NCBI GenBank assembly: GCA_026874595.1
Contig: CM049306.1
Location: 7,311,519 to 7,375,518 of the forward strand
Source: Sipunculus nudus
Lineage: Eukaryota; Annelida; Sipuncula; Golfingiida; Sipunculidae
Direction of reading: 5' to 3'
DNA: 64,000 bases
The first letter of the stretch is position 1; each line of letters begins with the position of its first letter. Position numbers and translations under genes: made by a program. Shown here piece by piece: positions 20,308 to 31,300 of this stretch. The notes beneath the pieces are model-generated. The model was not told the origin of the DNA. It worked only from the letters and a program-made list of their open reading frames with translations, and searched no databases.

Positions 20308-22984
20308 AGCCCAGCTGACTATAAGTCATCTGAAGTATAGTCGTGGTCCATTGTCCGTCGTCCATCCGTCTGTCGGTAGATGTGGCACATTTTGAAACCC
20401 TAAGACCTAGGAATTCAAAATTTGGCATAATGTAAGATGTCCCCAAGATCTCTTACCAAGCCTAAAACTGGGTCTTTGCGACTTAGTTCCTTTGAGAAAT
20501 TAAGGAAAAACCCTTTTTTTTTATAAAAAAACCTATTTTCCCACTTCAGGACTGCCTTCTATCAAAACCGCTCATCTGTTTTTCCTCATATTTACCATAA
20601 ATATTCCTCTATATAGTTCCTATGTACATGCAAGAAATTAGGTCTGTATTTTATAATTTTAAAAAGTTATGGACCCAAACATAATGCATTTTGTAAAAAT
20701 CAGGAAAGAAATTTGATCACTTAACACAAAACATGTTAAAGCTAAGGACTTTTTTTCCAGTAATATAACTTTAATTAACCCAAAATTAAATTATATACCC
20801 AAAATTAGATCAAAATCTTTTAAATTTTTTAAAATATTAGCAAAAATAAAAAAATGGTACCTTAAATTTTGCCCAACTTTGACCATGGCACGTTTTTTTC
20901 CTGTAACTCCTGTGGATATAATTTTCACATTGAAACCAGTTGATCAAAAACTGTAGATTTTATTCAAGTTTTCAAGCACCATGTCACATATTGTTTACAT
21001 CAAGCTAGTGTTATGCAGTTTGCTAGAGCTCAGCTCCCCAGCTTCAGCTCTCAGTTCTTAAAATTTGGCATACTGTTAGATGTCTCCAAAATCCCCTACC
21101 ATGCCAAGAATTTGGTCACTAGGACTTAATTTCTTCGAGATATAAATGAAAAACTTCATTTTTCCATTGAAAACTCATTGTTACACTTCAAGACTGCCTA
21201 ATATCAAAACCACTGATCTGACTTTGATCATGTATAATGTACAAATTTTTCTATACATTTGCTATGCACATGCCAGAAATGATGTCAGTATTGCGTAACT
21301 GTTTTAAGTTATGGGCCCAAACATAATGCACTTTGTTAAAAAATCAAGAAATATATTTACTCCCTTAACAAGAGGATTGCTGAAGCTAGAGATTTTTTGT
21401 CAGGATGTAACATTATTTAATCAAGATTTAATTGAATACCCAAAATTAGTTCTGAATTTTTCAAATTTTATAAGTTATTAGTATAAATATAAAATTAGTA
21501 CCTTAAATTTTGCCCAACTTTGACCATGGCACATTTGTTTCTTGTGAGCACTGTTGATATAATTTTCATTTCATGCACACAAGGATTTCAGCTTTTTATT
21601 TTTGAAAGCAGAAGGAAATTGGCCAAAAATTGTAGCTTTTATTAATGTTTTTATGAGACCATGTCAGACCCAGGCTCATCTTGTATAATAAGTAGTTGTT
21701 TTGACCAACAACATATCAATAAACAATAGATTAATAAATTTTTATTGGTTTTTAATAACAAATTAAAGATAAATTAATAGAAAAGGAATTTGTTAGTTAA
21801 TGAGTAACAGGAAATTAACTTGCACTTACTGATGATGTAAGAATCTTGTATGGATGGATAGAATGTCACGTATTCCAAATAACACCATGCAGTCACCTAT
21901 GGTATTTTTCAGTTCAGTTTTAATGATAAAAAAATAAATCATATTATTCATTAATAATCATTAGGGATCATATGAAGGAAATTAATGATAGACAAAGATG
22001 CAGTTGATAATATTAATCTAGATTCCTACTGTGTCTAGTGTGTAGATTGATGTGAAAGTAGTCCAAAGTGAATACATTACATTTTTTTAAATATAAATAA
22101 AAGCCATAAAACCAGCAGAAGCGGATCCAGGGGGGGTCCAGGGGGTCCCGACCCCCCTTTTTCACCTGAAGCAACCTTTTTTAAGGGGTTTTAGACATAA
22201 TTTTGCAGCCTGGACCCCCCCCCCCCTTTTCCAGACCTGATGACTGATGACCTTTTTTTTGGGATTTTCATTAGTCCTCCTGGGTTGGAATCCCCCCCCC
22301 TTTTCCTAAATCCTGGATCCGCCCCTGACCAGGTACTTATGATCATTATTTAAATTTGTGAATTTTGTATATTCTGGATTCTCAACATCATTGTTTGGTT
22401 AAAACTAAATAAATACCAGACATGGTGCGAATACTTTGCAAATGTATTTGTATACGAATATGAATATGTACTCCATTTAAAATTTTAATTTTTAAATGCA
22501 TAAGAATGGGAATTCAGGTAAAAATTAAAGTATTTGAATACCAGTGCAATTACTTTCAAAATGTATTCATGAATGCATTCATGAATATATTATATAATAT
22601 TATTTTAATAATCATTTCAGTTATATTTTATTTTAAAAAATTTATATAATTCTCTTATTATTTTTAATAAAAATATTTTGCACAATATTTTTTATTAAAT
22701 TTTAATAAATAGTAAAACTCTTATATAATATGTGCTGCTTATAAGTTTTATGGCCAAGTCAAAATCTGTGTGACAATAGCACTCCATTTGTTTATAAAAT
22801 AAATGAAATCAATCCTCTTCCCTGTCTCCAAAGATACCATCAAAATCATACATAAGCTAAACACCAACAACTCATAATACAGCTTATATTTATTACCACA
22901 CAAAACCAGCATGTGCCTCATTTCCAAATCATATTTTTTTATCATATATAACAGCTGAGCGCCGTGACCCATGGGTCCCTTGTT
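20308..22984 (+). repeat. Family II element d, nested in b
   Basis: It begins AGCCCAGCTGACTATAAGTC and ends in CAGCTGAGCGCCGTGACCCA and GGGTCCCTTGTT. It is a close relative of b' along its length, including the segment around TCACGTATTCCAAATAACAC. The host sequence around it (GCTACATTTTGGATTTT and TTATTC) is contiguous in the inverse copy near 63680-63720. It carries its own 212-bp insertion at 22116-22327. Confidence 0.8.
22116..22327. mobile_element. Short inverted-repeat (MITE-like) insertion in element d
   Basis: A 212-bp segment is present in d and absent from the otherwise matching b' near 16213. Its ends are CAGAAGCGGATCCAGG and CCTGGATCCGCCCCTG, an inverted pair CAGnnGCGGATCCAGG. It is flanked on both sides by ACCAG, an apparent 5-bp target duplication. 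The interior has G- and C-runs and no frame. The ends recall non-autonomous hAT-like elements, although those normally duplicate 8 bp. Confidence 0.8.
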
Positions 22985-24114
22985 TTATTCTATCACAATG
23001 GGTTACAATGATTAGAGTGCACATTTCATTTAGTCCAAAAAGTGGTGTATTGCTGTAAAAAGTGTTGATGTTCATAAGATGAGGAATTCCTTACTTCATA
23101 AGAGTAAAAACTTTGCATTCTTTTCACAAGGTGTGAAATTGATATTAATTTCAGCATTAAATTATAGCTGAGATAGTAATTAGAATAATTATATTGTTTC
23201 TTCCTCATCCAACCAAGTGTTTATACCTGATTTGAATAGGGGATTTTTTTTTTATCAAATTTACTGAATCTTTTATTCTAGTTAGTTTAAACATTTTGTG
23301 ATTTAAAAAAAATTATATAACGTGTATGCATAATTTGACATGATGTGAGCAAAACTATGGAAAAATAATGATGCAACTTACAATTCTGAATGAACTGATA
23401 TTTTCAGATTTTTTTCATTGCAAATTAAAAAAAAAATGTATAATTAAAAAAATTGAATGTAATAAAAACTATTAATGCCAAAAATGGATATGCTAAAAAA
23501 AAGGGTTTAATATAAACTTAAAAGCATTATTCCCCTGAAATAAAGGTATCAGTCTGTCTGTCCACCTGTCTGTCCATCTGTAAATATTTCATATGCAACA
23601 CAGTATCTCAAAACTGTTACTGTTATTTATGGCAGTCTTGTCAGAGTATTGGATTTTCAATCATATATTTAGAACTTTACTAAGTATGTAGGAAGGCCAT
23701 TTCCTCATAGCTTTCATATGCCAATACATAAGAAAACAATTACTGTAGAAATGAGCATGTTTTGTTTTTGCTAAAATTTTTCAAACTTCAGCTGAGCGCC
23801 ATGACCCATGGGTCCCTTGTTGCGAGTTAATGTTAGGAGTTATGATTAGTACCATCCATTCTCAAACCAAAATTTATGCACTTTCAAGTGCAAGTCCATA
23901 TGCTTCCAGCCTTTACTGCTCAGCACGCCGTTGCATGTTTAACAGATTCTGAATGAACATCAGCCCTGATCTGTAATCAAGGCTGACAGAGACCAGAAGT
24001 TTTCCTCTCAGTGACTGAACTATCAGAATTAATTTTGGAACTAGAAATATGCATTCTCCGGAATGCAGGCCTCTGCTATGTGGGCAGTCCTAAACACGGG
24101 GTACTCTGCAACCC

Positions 24115-24222
24115 GTGTTTTCATTCACTTGTTAGGCCAATATTCCCAGTTTGATTGGTGCAGAAGTTCCCCCCCCCCCCCATTAAACTGGAAATATTGG
24201 CCCAACAAGTGAATGAAAACAC
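24115..24222. repeat. Long foldback (inverted repeat) with C-run loop
   Basis: Arms at 24115-24152 and 24185-24222 are nearly perfect reverse complements, for example TTCATTCACTTGTT against AACAAGTGAATGAA. The loop of about 32 bases contains a run of 14 C. A smaller inverted pair, AACACGGG/CCCGTGTT, overlaps the left side. It may be a MITE remnant or a hairpin-forming sequence. Confidence 0.75.
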
Positions 24223-24419
24223 AGCATAGCACAGGTAGAGAGCACTGGAGACAGGGCTAAGGTTATAATATGCAATATTATAGAGCATGCAGTTGTGTGT
24301 ATTAAGAGTTAAATTGGTAGGCAACAAGATAAAAGCTCGTTTGTGGACACACATTACATGGCAAGTTTTCCTTGGTTAATTCATTAATACTAACGAGGTT
24401 GGTTACTCTTGGATTTTAT

Positions 24420-24600
24420 CCAAGGCCATATCAAGGAATTCCCAGGCAGTTTATTTATTTATATAGGGGCATGTACAAGCTGGTAGGACGGTAATCAACC
24501 CCCAGACATTTTACTGGTTAACTGCTATCCAGACTGGCTGATTACCAAGTGGTTCTTTAACCACTAAACCACTGTGTAAACCCAGCTGTGCTATTTAAAG
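24420..24600 (-). repeat. Possible tRNA-derived SINE fragment
   Basis: On the minus strand TGGTTTAGTGG fits an RNA polymerase III box A. A weak box B-like GGTTGATTACC lies about 75 bases on, farther than in a tRNA. No tail or target duplication was identified. Confidence 0.2.
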
Positions 24601-24645
24601 TGAAACAATGTATAAAGGCCAAGGTTTGATTCCCTGAAAAGTTGC

Positions 24646-24651
24646 TTTATT
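24646..24651 (-). terminator. Candidate CFAP58 poly(A) signal
   Basis: Minus-strand AATAAA lies about 550 bases beyond the CFAP58 stop codon, in ACTTAATAAAGCAAC. It is the first canonical hexamer I noticed in that direction, and transcript evidence would be needed to confirm it. Confidence 0.3.
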
Positions 24652-25199
24652 AAGTATTAACAATGTATACACACAACACGCTACTGTTGTAAAGAAATGA
24701 CACTCCTATAAAACATCAGTGTTTAATGATTAGAACAAAAACATTGCATATGTCACATATTGGTGGCTGATGAACATATACATATCACAGAGTGGAATTC
24801 AATCGGTCTATAAAATCCAGTAGTACAGACTACTATAAAATAATTTACTTGCATCCATTAATACATCACATGTGGACGGATTTTGTGTTTAATTGAAAGT
24901 GAAGGCTCTGTTATTTGGTGATGTGATTTGTTATGACTTAATACTTAAATGAATTATCAACAATGTTGATTTCATCTTGGCACTATAATTAAAAGTTATG
25001 GAGGTATGAATCATTTAATACACATGTATATTAATAAGTAAATTGTGTACATTATAGGATGGTAAAAATGGGACTGATTATGCATTTTACTGAACGGTGA
25101 TATCGGCCGATTAGCAAAGAAAGACATTTAATTGAATTCTAGCAGTGAAAATGTTCCTGTGGTTAACTTGGTGTAAAGCTGTGTAAATGTTCATTTTGT

Positions 25200-25320
25200 T
25201 CAAGCAATCGGTTTTGCTGTCTGCTTGAGATTAAAACCCCCGCCAGTAAACCTTGGCTGGTCGGTTCGTTGTGGTTGGATGATTGGTGCTCCTGCCTGTG
25301 CCAGAGCTCGTTCTCGTTCC
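25200..25320 (-). CDS. CFAP58: CFAP58 exon 17 (C-terminus, stop)
   Basis: It encodes residues 842-881 with RERALAQAGAP and RFTGGGFNLKQTAKPIA, then TGA. The GFTGGGF-like tail is the conserved CFAP58 C-terminal motif. The acceptor is GTTTCAG. Confidence 0.94.
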
Positions 25321-28300
25321 CTGAAACAACCAAAAGAAAACAGTGGGTAAAACATAGTGCTATTATGAACTGTTTAGTGTACATGTCTACCATAACATGA
25401 AAATTTATATAAATATTATAATAGTGACAAGATAAACATCAACATCACTGGTATGACCAGATGGGGAAAATAGACCACTGTTGATATTTCTGTAAATGTG
25501 ACATACTAAGTTTCTATGTCGCAAGCCATCAACCGTTAAAACGGCACCACTGCTCAGGAGTCAGAGTTCAGTGACAACAACAGAATAGTTATGTTTTTGG
25601 CATTTCCAGGGTTGAGAACCATGTTAAGTATATGTGGCAAGTTTACCTGATATATTTACATTAGGATCCGAAGACATGCTTATTTACCATATAAAGGGTG
25701 ATTATACAAAACTTACTAATTCTAATTATCAGAGCAAAAATAAGTCTCAAACTATTACAGCACAGTTATTAGTCTCGCTCTGTAAACCAGGTTGGAACCC
25801 TCAGTAACTACAAGTAGGTTAAAACTGGTGCATACAGGATTGGTCTGTTGTCACTGTGTCAATAGGTAAATTAATTATTGAGGTGTGATGGATATATCAC
25901 AGTACATATAATTTTCTTTGAACTTACTTTGTCTGTTGCTCCTTTTTCTTTTGCATGAAGTATTTCTTTTTCACTTCTTGGAGTTCACGAGCAAGCCTTT
26001 CTATCTCGTACTTGTACTCATTGACCTGTGACTCATACATGTTCAACTCAGATGCCATGGCCTATATCAGAAAAAAAGTGTTAAAGAGTTTGTTAATATA
26101 TCAGACAACCAATGTACTATTTTTGTCCAGTTCTACTTCAACTTGTATGAAGGCTGATAAGCATTGTGGACAAGACCTGAGGGCTTGCCGATTTTTTTTC
26201 TTTATTATATTAATTTTAGTATAAACAGAAAATATAGATGAAGTTAACATGGCAGCGATAAATATAATAAAGGAAATAATTACACAGTGACTTTATTATT
26301 TTATAATAACAACCTATTGACTCTATTACATTAGCTATTTGTACAAACATACTGCTGGTACAAAAGCCATACCTTCATTTGTTTTGTCTTTTCCTTGAGC
26401 GTTTGCTGGTATATCTGTAACTGCTCTGCCACCTCGGGTCCAGGCTGGCGTGCTAGGATGTGCTTCAGCTCTACGTAAAGTTTCTCTTTCTCCTGAATCA
26501 AGAGTTCCTTCTCCACAACCTCCTCCGTTTTTGCAATCAATCGTTTCTGTAATGTCTGGATCTTCTGAATCATCTCGTAGGTGCTAGGGTCACTTCCCTG
26601 TAAAATAATGTGAACATTACATCACTGTAACAGAACATGAACATTACAGCACTGTAACAGAACATGAACATTACATTCTGTAACAGAACGTGAACATTAC
26701 ATTACTGTAACAGAAAGTGAACATTACATCACTGTAACAGAATGTGAACATTACATCAACTGTAAAGTGGCAGGGTCACTTCCTGGTAACAGATTATCAA
26801 TTCAATTTTACATCAGCTGTTGAGTTTTCATGCTATTTCATGCTCCTAGAAGCAGATGGAACTAATGGGTGTGAAAAGAACAGGTGGTTTAAGAAAATTT
26901 GCTTACATTGTTTACAAATATGACATTGATAAATAACTTACTAAGTGTAAGTTTAACTGGTAAAACCAACACAGGCCAATTTTCACACACACTGTTCACC
27001 ATTTGTAAATCATAGGTCTCCTTGCAAGATATATTTTATCCCCAATTTACTTGATAACTAGAATACGGGTAGTCGACAAGCGACTACTTGTATCCGCCTA
27101 AATCAGAGTGGAACGGGTGAAGTGTTGCATATTAGCATGGATGTCTGCAGCCAAATTGTGTATGTAGGTTGCGCTACCTACCGAAAAATCCAGAAAGCTC
27201 TATACACATGCAAAACTTTGGCCCAATCGGTCAAACGGTTCCCAAGATATGAGCTTGGATATCTGCTGCATGAACTAGAATGCAGGTGGCGCCACCTGTC
27301 ATAAAATCAAGAGAGCTGTTGGGGATGTATAAACTTGCAAAATTTTAGGCAGATATGTCAAACCACTACCGAGATATGAGTGATTTTATCCCATGGCAGA
27401 CAAATAGATGGGAGCTGTGCAAACATGGCTGCAGGTGGCGCCACCAGTTTTGCGTATGATAAAGAGCTATGTGAGATTTATACACATGCAAAATTTTGGC
27501 CCAATCGGTCAAACGGTTCCCTAGATATGAGCTTGGATGTCTGCAGCGTAAACTTGATTGTAGGTGGCGCCACCTGTCATAAAATCAGAAAAGCTATCCA
27601 GGATGTATAAGCATGCCGAATTTCAGGTGAATTAGTCAAACCACTGCAGAGATATGAGTGATTTTAACCCAAGGCAGACGAACAGATGGACACTGTGCAA
27701 ACATGGTTGCAGGTGGTGCCACCATTTTCGGTGTATGTTATAAAGCTCTCCAAGGGCTACATTTGTGCAAAACAATTTTCCTGATCGGTCAAACGGTTCC
27801 TGAGATATGAGCTTTGATGTCTGCAGCGTAAACGTGAATGAAGGTGGCGCCACATGTCATAAAATCAGAAAAGCTATCCAGGATGTATACGCATGCCAAA
27901 TTTCAGGTGAATTAGTCAAGTCACTGCAGAGATATGAGTGATTTTAACCGAAGGCAGACAAACAGATGGACACTGTGCAAACATGGTTGCAGGTAGCGCC
28001 ACCATTTTTGGTGTATGTTATAAAGCTCTCCTAGGGCTACATTTGTGCAAAAGAATTTTCCTGATCGGTCAAACGGTTCCCGAGATATGAGCTTTGATGT
28101 CTGCAGCGTAAACGTGAATGTAGGTGGCGCCACCTGTCATAAATCAGAAAAGCTATCCAGGATGTATACGCATGCCCAATTTCAGGTGAATTAGTCAAGT
28201 CACTGCAGAGATATGAGTGATTTTAACCCAAGGCAGACGAACAGATGGACACTGTGCAAACATGGTTGCAGGTGGCGCCACCATTTTTGGTGTATGTTAT

Positions 28301-31300
28301 AAAGCTCTCCAAGGGCTACATTTGTGCAAAAGAATTTTCCTGATCGGTCAAACGGTTCCCGAGATATGAGCTTGGATGTCTGCAGCGTAAACGTGAATGT
28401 AGGTGGCGCCACCTGTCATAAAATCAGAAAAGCTATCCAGGATGTTTACGCATGCCGAATTTCAGGTGAATTGGTCAAGTCACTGCAGAGATATGAGTGA
28501 TTTTAACCCAAGGCAGACGAACAGATGGACACTGTGCAAACATGGTTGCAGGTGGCGCCACCATTTTTGGTGTATGTTATAAAGCTCTCTGAGGGCTACA
28601 TTTGTGCAAAAAAATTTTCCTGATCGGTCAAACGGTTCCCGAGATATGTGGGTTTATGTGTGGAAACAGACGCACAAACGGACGCAGAGCGCAAAGGAAA
28701 GGTCAGAGGTCAAAACAAAATCGGGGCGCAGCAGATCACATGTGACCCGAACATAATCCCGGGTTTCGGAAAATTCCGCCCAGCGGTAACGGAGGAGTTC
28801 TCCGGACACCTACGCGGCGGAGGCGGCGGCGGCGGCCAGCTGAAAACATAGTATCCGCAAAACTCTGTTTTGGCGGATACAATGATCCTGTTTAAGAAGC
28901 TCATTTAAATAAAATTATATCGATCCATAAATAAACATGACACAGTTATAAGGGAATGATGGAGCAACTGGATTATAATATTGTGTGGTTATATACAAGG
29001 TAATGACGATGAGATTATGCCAAGTTCATAGTTCACAAGTTGAAATGCATCTATGACTTGGTGTACTGAATCTCTGTGACTGATGTGCAAGTATCTCCAG
29101 TTACATACCTCAAGTTTCCTCCATCTATGAATATTCATTGGGTTTTCAAGTTCCTCCTCCAGGGCCTTGCAGCGTGTCCTCTCCCTCAGTAGCTCCCTCT
29201 GGAGGTGATAAACTTCACGCCTGAAGTTATAAATCAGTATTTATCTTAAGTATTTATAAAACATAATCATCTTCACAAGATATTTTATCTCCAGTTTGTA
29301 AAACAAGGCAACACCTTGAGCCTTTTTTTAAATCTATTTTAAAAAAGGAAACTGTAAATATTAAATGTCCTAATGCTTTAATCAGCTGAGCTGAAATAAA
29401 GCCTCATACATATTGAAACTGACAGCTTCATCTGTGTACTATGGTTAAGTAATACTGTAGTATTTTTCAGTAAGGCAAGACCTTATGAATTTTTACACAT
29501 ACAGGTGGCACTACTAATCCTACAATTTATTTGTGAGTGGGAGAGCAAGTTGTGGCTGTGATAACACACAGCCAACATGGAGGCCAAATGGGAATACTGA
29601 ACATGTGTATATTTCCTTATATTGAATATCACAAGAACAATATGTTCCTACAAAGTTTTGACATCAGAGAGAGGTCACTCACCTGAGGTCATCCACATTG
29701 GCAACACTTTTCTGTAGGATGGCCTTCTCTGTGCGGAGTTTCTTGATTTCCAGCTTGAGGACTCGGATATCCTTAAGCCGCTGGTTGTACTGGATCTCAC
29801 CCTTGTTCAGTGTAGACTGCTGGATTTTGATCTTCTCGTACAGTAAGGCCAGCTCATCGTTTCTACGTACCAGCTGAGTCCCCAGGATGTCACGCTCACT
29901 GATCACCTTCACAAACATAATAATACCAGCTGAGTCCCAAGAATGTCACGCTCACTGATCACCTACACAAACATAATAATACCCCCTCAGTCCCCAAGAT
30001 GTCACGCTCACTGATCACCTACACAAACATAATAATACCAGCTGAGTCCCCAGGATGTCACACTCACTGATCACCTACACAAACATAATAATACCAGGAT
30101 GTCACGCTCACTGATCACCTACACAAACATAATAATACCAGCTGAGTCCCCAGGATGTCACACTCACTGATCACCTACACAAACATAATAATACCAGCTG
30201 AGTCCCCAGGATGTCACACTCACTGATCACCTACACAAACATAATAATACCAGCTGAGTCCCCAGGATGTCACACTCACTGATCACCTACACAAACATAA
30301 TAATACCAGCTGAGTCCCCAGGATGTCACACTCACTGATCACCTACACAAACATAATAATACCAGCTGAGTCCCCAGGATGTCACACTCACTGATCACCT
30401 ACACAAACATAATAATACCAGCTGAGTCCCCAGGATGTCACACTCACTGATCACCTACACAAACATAATAATACCAGCTGAGTCCCCAGGATGTCACGCT
30501 CACTGATCACCTACACAAACATTATAATACACAGCTGAGTCCCCAGGATGTCACGCTCACTGATCACCTACACAAACATTATAATACACAAACATTATAA
30601 TACACAGCTGAGTCCCCAGGATGTCACGCTCACTGATCACCTACACAAACATTATAATACACAGCTGAGTCCCCAGGATGTCACACTCACTGATCACCTA
30701 CACAAACATTATAATACCCAGCTGAGTCCCCAGGATGTCACACTCACTGATCACCTACACAAACATTATAATACCCAGCTGAGTCCCCAGGATGTCATGC
30801 TCACTGATCACCTACACAAACATAATAATACATATTCACTTTAAAACATGGATATGAGCTGCAAAAATTAAGAAGCATATAATTTAAGTTGAAATTACTA
30901 CATGAATTATCACATTTATCTTATATAATCAAAAATTTCGAAGATTCATAGATTACCAGCAACCATATAATTTGAAATTTTAAAACTTCATCAATGTAGT
31001 TCTGGAATGGTGATTCATTGGCGAGAGTCAATATTAGGCTATTTATATTTAAATATGCAGGGAAGTATTAAAAAACAAGTGACCTATGGGTCATGACGCT
31101 CAGCTGACTGGGAAGAGATTCACAAAAGGAAATTTTATCATCAGAATGGTAGATACCCATTCAACTGAAACATCAAACAGAGTAACCAACAGGCCAAGAT
31201 TAAGTCTGTATTTATATATCTGAACTATAGAGAAAAAATGTGTAAACTTTAAAAACTAGAATACGGGTAGCCCACTAGTGACTACGTGTATCTGCTAAAA

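Larger units (their letters stand above)
13986..23821 (+). repeat. Nested block of family II elements (copy b hosting b', c, c', d)
   Basis: The outer element b is read in pieces: 13991-14242, 16864-16934, 19955-20307 and 22985-23821, together about 1.5 kb, close to the size of copy a. It begins AGCTCGGCTGAC after a T-run and ends in CAGCTGAGCGCC and GGGTCCCTTGTT. The pieces rejoin to give the uninterrupted order seen in copies a and h. All nested members share its orientation. No coding sequence is recognised in the block. Confidence 0.75.

Noticed and set aside
28796-28850. GGCGGCGGC tract as a CpG-island promoter
   Set aside because: It is a short part of the family I element, just before its terminal hairpin, and not linked to a gene start.
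30548-30844. 98-residue repetitive open frame in the 56-bp array
   Set aside because: It arises from the minisatellite unit on the strand opposite CFAP58 and has no start or splice context.
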